A DNA stretch of 64,000 nt from contig NZ_RCCC01000001.1 in NCBI RefSeq assembly GCF_003663825.1, positions 62,001-126,000 on the forward strand. The letters run 5' to 3'. Position 1 is the stretch's first letter, and every line of letters begins with the position of its first letter. Position numbers and translations under genes: made by a program. The notes below the pieces were generated by a model that saw only the letters and a list, made by a program, of their open reading frames with translations, did no database searches and was not told where the DNA came from. Positions 43,748 through 52,362 of this stretch are shown here, piece by piece. This DNA is from Acidovorax sp. 106. GTDB lineage: Bacteria > Pseudomonadota > Gammaproteobacteria > Burkholderiales > Burkholderiaceae_C.

Positions 43748-43888
43748 ATGGTCTGCGCTGCCATCTGCCTGGGCCTGCTGTTCGCCGGGCAAGGCAGGTT
43801 GGCGGGCGTTCTGTACGTGGTGTTTCTAGCGATCGAGATTTTTGTCTCCGCCGTCACTGGCAAGCAAGGCAACGATACCGAGCGGTGA
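43748..43888 (+). CDS. Small hypothetical membrane protein
   Basis: 46 residues from the ATG at 43748: MVCAAICLGLLFAGQGRLAG then VLYVVFLAIEIFVSAVTG, two short hydrophobic segments joined by a Gly/Arg turn, and a polar tail. The frame is open further upstream and AGGAGA stands about 20 bases before this ATG, so the real start may be a non-ATG codon in LIKLHPAIH. No family recognised. Confidence 0.4.
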   Translation: MVCAAICLGLLFAGQGRLAGVLYVVFLAIEIFVSAVTGKQGNDTER

Positions 43889-44018
43889 CTGGCGCCTTGC
43901 CCGACGATGGACTGCCACGAACCGTGGCGCTCTGGCGGCAAGCAGCCACCCAAACATCGCCTTGTCACACCTCGGCACAGAAATATCTGAAATATTTTCA
44001 GAAATCGCTTGCCAAGTA

Positions 44019-44037
44019 ATTGCGAATCGTTATCATT
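44019..44037. promoter_or_regulatory. Fur box upstream of hemP
   Basis: ATTGCGAATCGTTATCATT fits the 19-bp Fur consensus in both halves. It lies 41 bp upstream of the hemP start. Just before it, TCTGAAATATTTTCAGA (43987-44003) is a near-palindrome of unknown role. Confidence 0.75.
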
Positions 44038-44077
44038 AGCACATCGATCAGCATCACACCGCTTCAGGAACACAGAC

Positions 44078-44290
44078 ATGCAAGCCACATTGACCACCGC
44101 CTCGTTCTTGCGCTCTTCCATGGCCTCGGCCAACGCCACTGCCGTGCCATCGGCCGCCTCGGAAGGCCCGGCGCTGGCGGTGGACAGCAGCACCCTGCTG
44201 CAGGGGCAAAAAGCCGTGGCAATCAGCCACAACGGCTCCTTGTACCGCCTGCAGGCCACCAAACTGGGCAAGTTGATCCTGACCAAATGA
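44078..44290 (+). CDS. hemP: Hemin uptake protein HemP
   Basis: 70 residues. The conserved C-terminal half reads LLQGQKAVAISHNGSLYRLQ followed by ATKLGKLILTK, diagnostic for HemP. In Burkholderia the homologue (HmuP) helps activate haem receptor genes together with Fur. Here no haem receptor is adjacent. AGGA lies eight bases before the ATG, and a Fur box precedes it. Confidence 0.93.
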   Translation: MQATLTTASFLRSSMASANATAVPSAASEGPALAVDSSTLLQGQKAVAISHNGSLYRLQATKLGKLILTK

Positions 44291-44407
44291 GTTTCATCGT
44301 GGGGCGACTCCCGGGCTCATCAGCAGTCCGAAAGGGTCGTTTTTGCCAGCCAACGGTTTATCCCGCGTAGCCAGGCTTTTTTTCCCCGCGACATCGTTTC
44401 CCCCATC

Positions 44408-44436
44408 AAAAAAACCGGTCAGTGACCGGTTTTTTT
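44408..44436. terminator. Bidirectional terminator between hemP and the GlcG-like gene
   Basis: AAAAAAACCGGTC and GACCGGTTTTTTT pair perfectly around AGT. It can end both convergent transcripts. Confidence 0.92.
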
Positions 44437-44487
44437 GTGCCCGCCTGGTTTACGGCGGGCGGTGCGCTCCAGCGCCCAAGGGCACCC

Positions 44488-44895
44488 TTACAGGCCCAGG
44501 GCGGCAATGCCAGCGCGGGCAATCTGCGCGTCTTCCGTCGACTTCACGCCGCTCACACCCACAGCACCCAGGCACTGCCCGTCCTTGAGGATCGGCACGC
44601 CACCCTCGAGCATGCCTTCCAGAGTGGGAGCACTCAGGAACGAAGTGCGGCCACCGTTGATGACGTCTTCATACCCCTTGCTCTCACGGCGGCCCAGGGC
44701 GGACGTGCGGGCTTTGGCGGGGGCGATGTGCGAGGACACCGCAGCGGCGCCATCCAAGCGCTGCAACCACAGCAGGTGGCCGCCATCGTCCACGATGGCG
44801 ATGGTGACGGCCCATTGGTTCTTCAGCGCTTCGGCTTCAGCGGCTGCGGCAATGCATTTGATGTCTGCCAGTTCGAGTTCGTGTTTGGTCTTCAT
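44488..44895 (-). CDS. GlcG/HbpS family haem-binding protein
   Basis: 135 residues of the DUF336/GlcG-HbpS family: AAAAEAEALKNQWAVTIAIV, DDGGHLLWLQRLDGA, PAKARTSALGRRES, GGVPILKDGQCLGAVGVSG. Family members bind haem or corrinoids and some act in oxidative-stress signalling. No signal peptide from the chosen ATG (44895); a longer frame is open upstream but not conserved. It is convergent with hemP, consistent with a haem or iron role. Confidence 0.85.
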   Translation of the reverse strand: MKTKHELELADIKCIAAAAEAEALKNQWAVTIAIVDDGGHLLWLQRLDGAAAVSSHIAPAKARTSALGRRESKGYEDVINGGRTSFLSAPTLEGMLEGGVPILKDGQCLGAVGVSGVKSTEDAQIARAGIAALGL

Positions 44896-45073
44896 GAAAG
44901 TGTTACCGGTTTGGAAGAAAAAAGTCGTTGGATGGCAGGGCAAGCCAGCCATGCGGGCAAAAAGCACGCCAAGCATAGCGGCCTGCAGGGCACAAGGCCA
45001 CGGGCCGCTGGCTTGTGCCTCCGGCGCGCCATGGCTTTGCCGCGCTTTGTTGACATCGAGCACCCGGCAGGCC

Positions 45074-45348
45074 TGAGAACCTGTTTACGGCCTTTTAGGG
45101 GATCGTGTTGGAGTGCAATCGGGATGAGTGGATGCCTCGGTTGCGCCGCATGGGCTCGTGCCCATGCAAGCAGCTGGGGCGTCCAATCGCCCGATTTCAC
45201 TCCAACCCTTCGGGCAAGTGCCTTGCCGGGCAGTCTGCGTTGTTGCAACGCTTGCCAATAGCACGGGCTATTGGCTGCGCGCTGCGCCTAGCAGCCCATC
45301 CCGGCAAGGCACTTGCGCGACCCCGAAAAGATCGTAAACAGGTTCTCA
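45074..45348. mobile_element. MITE-like element with 31-bp terminal inverted repeats
   Basis: A 275-bp element without a coding gene. The ends TGAGAACCTGTTTACG match perfectly inverted over 16 bases and the similarity continues to about 31 (CCTTTTAGGGG versus TCTTTTCGGGG). Inside are more inverted pairs: GTTGGAGTGCAATCGGG (45107-45123) with CCCGATTTCACTCCAAC (45190-45206), GCAAGTGCCTTGCCGGG (45214-45230) with its inverse at 45300-45316, and the small palindromes GCATGGGCTCGTGCCCATGC and CCAATAGCACGGGCTATTGG. No target duplication is visible. It ends 33 bp before the lipoprotein start. Confidence 0.75.
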
Positions 45349-45381
45349 ATAAGTGCGTGCCGATGCCGATAATGGAGGTAC

Positions 45382-45747
45382 ATGCGATCCAGACACCCCC
45401 ACCCTGCCCTGCTCAAAGCGTTTGCCGTTTCTGCGGTGCTGCTGCTGGCTGGCTGCGAGATTCCAGGCATCTGGCCCGACCCGCGCATTGCCCAGCGCGA
45501 GGAGGAATCCAAAGCCATTGGCGGCGCCTGCCGCCATGCCCTGCGCGGGCTGGAAGACTGCTACACCCTGAACCCCAAGGCCTCCAAGGCATCGGTGTTT
45601 GCAGGCTGGAAGGAGATGGACGCCTACATGCGCGAGAACAAGCTCGAAGGCAGCCCATCGGTCATCGAAAAGACCGACAAACCGGAAAAGAAGGCAGCCT
45701 CCGCGTCTGCATCTACCGACAGCAAAAGCGCCAGCGCAAAGCACTGA
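45382..45747 (+). CDS. Hypothetical lipoprotein
   Basis: 121 residues. A lipoprotein signal (KAFAVSAVLLLAGC) places the acylated Cys at 25. The mature part has a conserved-looking core with two Cys (GGACRHALRGLEDCYTLNPK), possibly a disulfide in the periplasm, then a charged, low-complexity tail rich in Lys, Ser and Ala. GGAGG precedes the ATG. Function unknown. A MITE-like element lies directly upstream and may carry its promoter. Confidence 0.82.
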   Translation: MRSRHPHPALLKAFAVSAVLLLAGCEIPGIWPDPRIAQREEESKAIGGACRHALRGLEDCYTLNPKASKASVFAGWKEMDAYMRENKLEGSPSVIEKTDKPEKKAASASASTDSKSASAKH

Positions 45748-45890
45748 CGGCGCGGCCGGTGCGGGCAAGCCCCGCATTTAAAGCCCCAACCCAAACAGCC
45801 TATAAGAGACGCCCCCAGCCCAGCGCGTGGGCATGTGGCTTGGTGGTTGGAGGGCAGGACCAGAGCGACGAAAGCGCTGGCCCTGAACCG

Positions 45891-47363
45891 TCAGGCGCGC
45901 TCAAACACCGCCATGCTCTCGACGTGCGCGGTGTGCGGGAACATGTTGACCATGCCCGCCGCCACGCAGCGGTAGCCTGCCAAGTGCACCAGCAAACCGG
46001 CATCACGCGCCAAGGTGGCGGGGTTGCAGCTCACGTACACAATGCGCTTCGGAGGGGTCCAGTGCTCCGCCCCCTCGGGCAAGGGGGGCACATCTTCGGC
46101 ACCTTGGCGGGCCTGCTCGATGTCTGCCAGGGCCTTGGCCAGCGCAAAGGCGCCTTCGCGTGGGGGGTCCACCAGCCATTTGTCGGCGACTCCGTCGGCG
46201 ATCAGCATGGCAGGCGTCATTTCAAACAGGTTGCGCGCTACGAAATCAGTAGCTGCCAGCGCTTGCTTCTCTTGCCTTAGAGCCTGATTTGACTTGTAGT
46301 TTTCACGCGAGCGGGCCACCAGCGCCTCGCTGCCTTCAATGCCCAGCACCTCGCGCCCCTGGGTGGCCAATGGCAGCGTGAAGTTGCCCAAGCCACAGAA
46401 CCAGTCGATCACACGTTCGTGCTTTTGCACATCCAGCAGGCGCAGGGCACGCGACACCAGCACGCGGTTGATGTGCGGATTCACCTGCGTGAAGTCGGTG
46501 GGCTTGAACGGCATGGTGATGCCAAAGTCGGGCAGCGCATACGAAAGTGGCTCGCTGTCTTCGTCCAGCAGCTTGACGGTGTCAGGCCCCTTGGCTTGCA
46601 GCCACCACTGCACTTGGTGCTGGGCCGCAAAGGCGCGCAAGCGGGCGATGTCTTCGGCAGACAAAGGCTCCAGGTGGCGCAGCACCAGGGCCGTGACGTG
46701 GTCGCCACAGGCCAGCTCAATCTGCGGGCAGGTGTCCCGCGCATCCATGTCGGCAATCAGGCCGCGCAAGGGCATGAGCATGGCGCTGACATGGGGCGGC
46801 AGCACGGGGCAGACTTCCATGTCGGCCACGTAGCGGCTCTTGCGCTCATGGAAGCCCACCAGCACCGTGCCCTTTTTGATGACATGGCGCACGGCCAGGC
46901 GAGCGCGGTAGCGGTAGCCCCAGGCGGGGCCCTCGATGGGGCGCAGGATGGTTTCGGCCTTCACCTTGCCCAGGTGCCAGAGGTTGTCCTCCAGCGCCCG
47001 CTGCTTGACGGCCACCTGGGCACGCGTGTCCAGGTGCTGCATCTTGCAGCCGCCGCAGGAGCCGCCGTGCAGGCCAAAATGCGGGCAGCCTGGGCGCACG
47101 CGCTGCGAGGACTCGCGGTGGATGTCCGTCAGGCTGGCCTGTTCCCAGTTGTTCTTTTTGCGGTGGGTGTTGGCACTGACCCACTCAAACGGCAGGGCGC
47201 CATCAATGAAGACGACCTTGCCATCGGGCTTGCGGGCAACACCCTGGGCGTCCAGGTCCATGGACTGCACCGCAAGCCAGCCCTCGGGAAGATCCGGAAG
47301 GTCTGGCAGGTTTGCGGTGTCTTGAATTTCTGGTGGGGAGTGTGGTTCTGTCTGTTCGCTCAT
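45891..47363 (-). CDS. rlmD: 23S rRNA (uracil-1939-C5)-methyltransferase
   Basis: 490 residues. N-terminal TRAM-like region, iron-sulfur cluster Cys93, Cys103, Cys106 ([14 protein letters not shown]) with the fourth Cys in DMEVCPV, SAM-binding [14 protein letters not shown], and the catalytic Cys in [13 protein letters not shown]. It methylates U1939 of 23S rRNA. An unusual stretch at about 353-375 ([17 protein letters not shown]) between two conserved blocks is encoded by a copy of the dispersed hairpin repeat, see the repeat entry. Confidence 0.95.
   Translation of the reverse strand: MSEQTEPHSPPEIQDTANLPDLPDLPEGWLAVQSMDLDAQGVARKPDGKVVFIDGALPFEWVSANTHRKKNNWEQASLTDIHRESSQRVRPGCPHFGLHGGSCGGCKMQHLDTRAQVAVKQRALEDNLWHLGKVKAETILRPIEGPAWGYRYRARLAVRHVIKKGTVLVGFHERKSRYVADMEVCPVLPPHVSAMLMPLRGLIADMDARDTCPQIELACGDHVTALVLRHLEPLSAEDIARLRAFAAQHQVQWWLQAKGPDTVKLLDEDSEPLSYALPDFGITMPFKPTDFTQVNPHINRVLVSRALRLLDVQKHERVIDWFCGLGNFTLPLATQGREVLGIEGSEALVARSRENYKSNQALRQEKQALAATDFVARNLFEMTPAMLIADGVADKWLVDPPREGAFALAKALADIEQARQGAEDVPPLPEGAEHWTPPKRIVYVSCNPATLARDAGLLVHLAGYRCVAAGMVNMFPHTAHVESMAVFERA
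46246..46295. repeat. Dispersed repeat inside the rlmD coding sequence
   Basis: TAGCTGCCAGCGCTTG (46250-46265) is identical to the reverse complement of the copy at 17.8 kb; the other arm (CCTTAGAGCC) is degenerate. It lies in frame in rlmD and encodes part of a variable loop in the methyltransferase domain. Confidence 0.6.
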
Positions 47364-47444
47364 CCCCCGATTGTCTCAGGCTCGGGACCCCTGGGCCGCC
47401 CGATGGGTGGCCAGCCGGTGTTTGAGGGCTGGCCTGAGAGGGGT

Positions 47445-47750
47445 TTAGCCCCGGTCAGCGCGCCGTGCGCGGGGGGCTGCGCTGGCTGCCGAAGGCTTGG
47501 TGCGGCTGGGCAGCTTGTTGATGACGACTTCGCAGCCTTGTGTGTCCAGGGTGAATACCATCTTGCCGCCCGGCGCCACCGAAGACAGCGTTTGGTGCAG
47601 CGGGAAGGACAGGTCCACCGGGGCTTCGTACGAGCGGTAGATCAGCTCGGAATCTGCGGCATAGATGTAATAGCAGGCGGCCGATGCAGCGGGGCTGAAC
47701 AACGTGGCGGCCAATGCTGCGGCAGCGGCTGCGTAAGGCAATGCGGGCAT
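47445..47750 (-). CDS. Hypothetical secreted protein
   Basis: 101 residues. A signal peptide (MPALPYAAAAAALAATLFSP, cleavage near ASAA) precedes a small domain CYYIYAADSELIYRSYEAPV, LSFPLHQTLSSVAPGGKMVF, DTQGCEVVINKLPS and a basic Ala/Arg tail. Two Cys may form a disulfide. GGAGAAGAAG precedes the ATG. I recognise no characterised family; similar small periplasmic proteins are common in Burkholderiales. Confidence 0.75.
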   Translation of the reverse strand: MPALPYAAAAAALAATLFSPAASAACYYIYAADSELIYRSYEAPVDLSFPLHQTLSSVAPGGKMVFTLDTQGCEVVINKLPSRTKPSAASAAPRARRADRG

Positions 47751-47900
47751 CTTCTTCTCCTCGGTATAGACTGAAATTGGTTGCATTATGCGGCGCCACC
47801 CCCTCGCAGCCCAAGCGCAAACGTTGCATCCGCAGCCACTGCCAGCCGCTCGAAACAGTTGGATACAGCTGCTTGCCACACCTCAGGCAGTCACCCACCG

Positions 47901-48377
47901 TCAAATGTGCAGGTGCAAATGGTTGGTGTGCTTGACCTCCTCCATCACCGCATAGGTGCGTGTCTCGCGCACGCCGGGCAGCTGCCACAGCACATTGCCC
48001 GCAAACACACGGTAGGCGTTCATGTCGGCCGAGCGGGTTTTCAGCAGGTAATCAAACCCGCCCGCCACCATGTGGCATTCCATGATCTCGGGGTGCACCT
48101 GCACGGCGGCTTTGAACTGGTCGAACACATTGGGCGTGGTGCGGTCCAGCAGCACCTCCACAAATACCAACATGCCAGCACCCAGTTTCAGGGGGTTCAG
48201 GCGCGCCTCGTAGCCCAGGATGAAGCCATCGCGCGTGAGACGCTGCACCCGCGCCAGCACGGCCGTGGGCGACAGGGCCACCGCCTCGGCCAGCTTGAGG
48301 TTGGCAATGCGGCCGTCTTCCTGCAGGATTGACAGTATCTTGCGGTCAATCCGGTCCAGATCGGGTTCTGTTTGCAT
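47901..48377 (-). CDS. Lrp/AsnC family regulator divergent from putA
   Basis: 158 residues: N-terminal helix-turn-helix (LDRIDRKILSILQEDGRIAN, LAEAVALSPTAVLARVQRL) and C-terminal ligand-binding (RAM) domain (MECHMVAGGFDYLLKTRSAD). It is transcribed away from putA with a 139-bp shared control region. Lrp-type PutR/BkdR regulators in this position activate putA in response to proline. The start at 48377 gives the usual N terminus but has no ribosome site; a TTG 11 codons upstream is an alternative. Confidence 0.9.
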   Translation of the reverse strand: MQTEPDLDRIDRKILSILQEDGRIANLKLAEAVALSPTAVLARVQRLTRDGFILGYEARLNPLKLGAGMLVFVEVLLDRTTPNVFDQFKAAVQVHPEIMECHMVAGGFDYLLKTRSADMNAYRVFAGNVLWQLPGVRETRTYAVMEEVKHTNHLHLHI

Positions 48378-48516
48378 GTCGATTAGAGTTTTATTCGGCT
48401 TCAATGCCAATTTTCGACCATTTATTCATCGCCAACCCAAGGATCATCGCCAATAACGCGCCCAACCAACACTTCCCACCGTGTTGGGCCCCGCCAAATC
48501 CCTGAAAGACACCGCC

Positions 48517-51500
48517 ATGACGCAGCCCTCCGCCCCGTTTGCCGACTTCGCTCCCCGCACACCGCTGAACAACCCGCTGCGCGCAGCCATCACCGCCGCC
48601 ACCCGCCGCCCCGAGCCCGAGGCCCTGGCCCCGCTGCTGGCCCAGGCCCGCCTGCCTGCCGATCAAGCAGCGTCCGCCGAGCAACTGGCGCTGCGCATTG
48701 CCAAGGCGCTGCGCGAACGCAAGGCCAGCGCCGGGCGTGCGGGCATCGTGCAGGGGCTGCTTCAGGAGTTTTCGCTGTCGTCGCAAGAAGGCGTGGCGCT
48801 GATGTGCCTGGCCGAGGCCCTGCTGCGCATCCCCGACAAGGCCACACGCGACGCGCTGATCCGCGACAAGATCAGCCACGGCCAGTGGGATGCCCACCTG
48901 GGCAAGAGCCCGTCGCTCTTCGTCAACGCCGCCACCTGGGGCCTGCTTATCACCGGCAAGCTGGTGGCCACGCATAGCGAAGGTAGCTTGGGCAACTCGC
49001 TCAGCCGCCTGATCGGCAAGGGCGGCGAGCCCCTGATCCGCAAGGGCGTGGACATGGCGATGCGCATGATGGGCGAGCAGTTTGTGACCGGCGAAACCAT
49101 CGACGAAGCGCTGCGCAACGCCAGCACGATGGAAGCTGAGGGCTTTCGGTATTCGTACGACATGCTGGGCGAAGCCGCGCTGACCAGCGAAGACGCCAAG
49201 CACTACTACGCCTCGTATGAGCAAGCCATCCACGCCATTGGCAAGGCCTCTGCCGGTCGCGGCATCTACGAAGGGCCGGGTATCTCTATCAAACTCTCGG
49301 CCCTGCACCCGCGCTACAGCCGTGCACAGTTTGGCCGCGTGATGGACGAGCTGTACCCGCAGGTAGCGCGCCTCACGGCCCTGGCCAAGCAGTACGACAT
49401 TGGCCTGAACATCGACGCCGAAGAAACCGACCGGCTGGAGCTGTCGCTGGACCTGCTGGAGCGCCTGTGCCACGAACCCACCCTGGCGGGCTGGAACGGC
49501 ATTGGTTTTGTGATCCAGGCCTACCAAAAACGCTGCCCCTTCGTCATCGACTACGTGGTCGACCTGGCCCGCCGCACCCAGCGGCGCCTGATGGTGCGCC
49601 TGGTCAAGGGCGCGTACTGGGACAGCGAAATCAAGCGCGCCCAGGTCGATGGCCTGGAGGACTACCCCGTCTACACCCGCAAGGTGCACACCGACATTTC
49701 GTACATCGCCTGCTCCAAGAAACTGCTAGCCGCGCCCGAGGCCGTGTACCCCCAGTTCGCCACCCACAACGCCGAAACGGTGGGCACCATCTACCAACTG
49801 GCGGGCAGCAACTACTACGCCGGGCAGTACGAGTTCCAGTGCCTGCACGGCATGGGCGAGCCGCTGTATGAGCAGGTGGTGGGTTCCATCACGGCGGGCA
49901 AGCTCGGCCGCCCCTGCCGCATCTACGCCCCCGTGGGCACGCACGAAACGCTGCTGGCCTACCTGGTGCGCCGCCTGCTCGAAAACGGCGCCAACACATC
50001 CTTCGTGAACCGCATTGCCGACGAAACGATTGCACTGGACGAGCTAGTGAAGAGCCCCGTGCAAGTGGTGGACCAGCAAGCTGCGGCAGAAGGCACTGCG
50101 GGCTTGCCCCACCCCCGCATTGCCACGCCCCAGAGCCTGTATGGCGGGCACCGCACCAACTCGCGCGGGCTGGATCTGTCGAACGAAAACACGCTGGTCG
50201 AACTGACCGCCGCCCTACAAGCCACGGCGGCCCATGCCTGGACGGCAGCGCCCCTGCTGGCCGCTGACGTGCCCTCAGGTCCCATCCAACCCGTGCGCAA
50301 CCCCGCCGATCACGGCGATGTTGTGGGCCAGGTTCAAGAAGCCACCACCGCCGACGTAGACCAAGCCCTGGCCCACGCCCAGGCCGCTGCAGCCCCCTGG
50401 GCTGCCACGCCGCCCGCTGAGCGCGCAGCGGCACTGCTGCGCACCGCCGACCTGCTGGAAGAGCGCATGCAGCCCCTGCTGGGCCTGTTGATGCGTGAAG
50501 CGGGCAAGAGCGCCAGCAACGCTGTGGCCGAGGTGCGCGAGGCCGTGGACTTTCTGCGCTACTACGCTGCCCAGGTGCAAAACACCTTCGACAACACCAC
50601 CCACATCCCGCTAGGCCCGGTGGCCTGCATCAGCCCCTGGAACTTCCCGCTCGCCATCTTCATGGGCCAGGTGGCGGCTGCACTGGCCGCAGGCAACCCC
50701 GTGCTGGCCAAGCCGGCAGAGCAAACCCCGCTGATCGCCACCGAAGCCGTGCGCCTGCTGTGGCAGGCCGGTGTGCCCCGTGCCGTCGTGCAACTGCTGC
50801 CCGGCCAGGGCGAGACCGTGGGCGCCCGCCTGATTGGCGATGCCCGCGTGATGGGCGTGATGTTCACCGGCTCTACCGAGGTGGCGCGCATCCTGCAGCG
50901 CACGGTGGCCGGGCGGCTCGACGCTGCAGGCCGCCCCATCCCGCTGATTGCCGAAACCGGTGGGCAAAACGCGATGATCGTGGACTCGTCCGCCTTGGTC
51001 GAACAGGTGGTGGGCGATGCCGTGTCGTCGGCCTTTGACAGCGCAGGCCAGCGCTGCTCCGCCCTGCGCGTACTGTGTGTGCAGGAAGAAGCCGCCGACC
51101 GCGTGGTCGAGATGCTGCAAGGTGCCATGGGCGAGCTGCGTGTGGGCAACCCCGGAGCGTTGAGCGTGGATGTGGGCCCGGTGATCGATGCCGAAGCCCA
51201 AGCGGGTATCAGCCAACACATCGACACGTTCAAGGCCAAGCGCCACCGCGTGTTCCAGCACCCGCAGCACCTTACGGCCACGACCAGCCAGGGCACCTTT
51301 GTGTCCCCCACGCTGATCGAGCTGAACCACATCGGCGAGTTGCAACGCGAAGTTTTCGGCCCCGTCTTGCACCTGGTACGTTACGCACGCCACGATCTGG
51401 ATCGCCTGCTCGACCAGATCAACGCCACCGGCTACGGCCTGACGCAAGGCGTGCACACCCGCATCGACGAAACCATTGCCCGCGTGGTGAAACGCGCCCA

Positions 51501-52263
51501 TGCGGGCAACGTGTACGTGAACCGCAACATGGTGGGCGCCGTGGTGGGCGTGCAGCCGTTTGGCGGCGAAGGCCTGTCGGGCACGGGCCCCAAGGCGGGT
51601 GGACCGCTGTACCTGCTGCGCCTGCTGTCGCAGCGCCCGGCAGATGCACTGGCCCGCACCTTTGCAGAGGCCGACCGCACCAGCCCCCCCGACACAGAGC
51701 GGCGCGATCGACAACTGGTACCCCTGGCCACCTTGCAACAATGGGCGCACAACCAGGGCAACCTGGCCCTGGCGGGCCACTGCCAGCGTTTTGCGCAAGA
51801 GACCCAAAGCGGCACCGCCCGCACCCTGCCCGGCCCCACGGGCGAGCGCAATGTCTACACCCTGGCGCCCCGTGCCCGTGTGCTTTGCCTGGCACCCAGC
51901 GCTGACGACCTGCTGGTACAAACGGCCGCCGTCCTCGCCAGCGGTGGCACCGCCCTTTGGCCCAACGCGCAGGCCAGCCTGCATGCCCAACTGCCCACGC
52001 AGGTGCAGGCCCAGGTCACGCTGCATAACAACGCCCTGGGCAACGCCGCCGTCGCGCTGGACGCCGTGCTGCACCACGGCGATGCCTCGGCCTTGCAGGC
52101 CGTGTGCACCGCCCTCGCACAGCGCCCCGGTCCCATCGTGGGCGTGACGGCACTGCAGCCTGGTGCCTCGGACATCCCGCTGGAACGCCTGCTCATCGAA
52201 CGGGCCCTGAGCGTGAACACGGCCGCCGCCGGGGGCAATGCAAGCCTGATGACGATTGGCTGA
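48517..52263 (+). CDS. putA: Bifunctional proline dehydrogenase / delta-1-pyrroline-5-carboxylate dehydrogenase
   Basis: 1248 residues; oxidises proline to glutamate in two steps with substrate channelling. Proline dehydrogenase barrel at roughly 150-450 (IYEGPGISIKLSALHPRYSR, LMVRLVKGAYWDSEIKRAQ), aldehyde dehydrogenase at roughly 530-1000 (CISPWNFPLAIF, ETGGQNAMIVDSS, catalytic Cys in AGQRCSAL near 847), and a C-terminal domain. It lacks the N-terminal ribbon-helix-helix of E. coli PutA, so it is not its own repressor; the divergent Lrp-type gene likely takes that role. The ATG at 48517 was preferred over a GTG 12 codons upstream. Confidence 0.96.
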   Translation: MTQPSAPFADFAPRTPLNNPLRAAITAATRRPEPEALAPLLAQARLPADQAASAEQLALRIAKALRERKASAGRAGIVQGLLQEFSLSSQEGVALMCLAEALLRIPDKATRDALIRDKISHGQWDAHLGKSPSLFVNAATWGLLITGKLVATHSEGSLGNSLSRLIGKGGEPLIRKGVDMAMRMMGEQFVTGETIDEALRNASTMEAEGFRYSYDMLGEAALTSEDAKHYYASYEQAIHAIGKASAGRGIYEGPGISIKLSALHPRYSRAQFGRVMDELYPQVARLTALAKQYDIGLNIDAEETDRLELSLDLLERLCHEPTLAGWNGIGFVIQAYQKRCPFVIDYVVDLARRTQRRLMVRLVKGAYWDSEIKRAQVDGLEDYPVYTRKVHTDISYIACSKKLLAAPEAVYPQFATHNAETVGTIYQLAGSNYYAGQYEFQCLHGMGEPLYEQVVGSITAGKLGRPCRIYAPVGTHETLLAYLVRRLLENGANTSFVNRIADETIALDELVKSPVQVVDQQAAAEGTAGLPHPRIATPQSLYGGHRTNSRGLDLSNENTLVELTAALQATAAHAWTAAPLLAADVPSGPIQPVRNPADHGDVVGQVQEATTADVDQALAHAQAAAAPWAATPPAERAAALLRTADLLEERMQPLLGLLMREAGKSASNAVAEVREAVDFLRYYAAQVQNTFDNTTHIPLGPVACISPWNFPLAIFMGQVAAALAAGNPVLAKPAEQTPLIATEAVRLLWQAGVPRAVVQLLPGQGETVGARLIGDARVMGVMFTGSTEVARILQRTVAGRLDAAGRPIPLIAETGGQNAMIVDSSALVEQVVGDAVSSAFDSAGQRCSALRVLCVQEEAADRVVEMLQGAMGELRVGNPGALSVDVGPVIDAEAQAGISQHIDTFKAKRHRVFQHPQHLTATTSQGTFVSPTLIELNHIGELQREVFGPVLHLVRYARHDLDRLLDQINATGYGLTQGVHTRIDETIARVVKRAHAGNVYVNRNMVGAVVGVQPFGGEGLSGTGPKAGGPLYLLRLLSQRPADALARTFAEADRTSPPDTERRDRQLVPLATLQQWAHNQGNLALAGHCQRFAQETQSGTARTLPGPTGERNVYTLAPRARVLCLAPSADDLLVQTAAVLASGGTALWPNAQASLHAQLPTQVQAQVTLHNNALGNAAVALDAVLHHGDASALQAVCTALAQRPGPIVGVTALQPGASDIPLERLLIERALSVNTAAAGGNASLMTIG

Positions 52264-52300
52264 GGGTTCCGCATCGGGCCCCCACCCGGCAACTGAAATA

Positions 52301-52360
52301 TGAATCAAATCAGCCGCCAGCGCTTACAAATAAAGCGCTGAAAGCTATTGATTCAATAGC
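52301..52360. repeat. Dispersed hairpin repeat between putA and the DUF6352 gene
   Basis: CAGCGCTT (52318-52325) pairs with AAGCGCTG (52333-52340); a second hairpin GCTATTG-ATT-CAATAGC follows at 52344-52360. It lies between two convergent genes and probably serves as a transcription barrier. Confidence 0.7.
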
Positions 52361-52362
52361 AC

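Noticed and set aside
50611..52308. 565-codon minus-strand frame opposite putA
   Set aside because: No domain content; shadow of the aldehyde dehydrogenase and C-terminal coding region.
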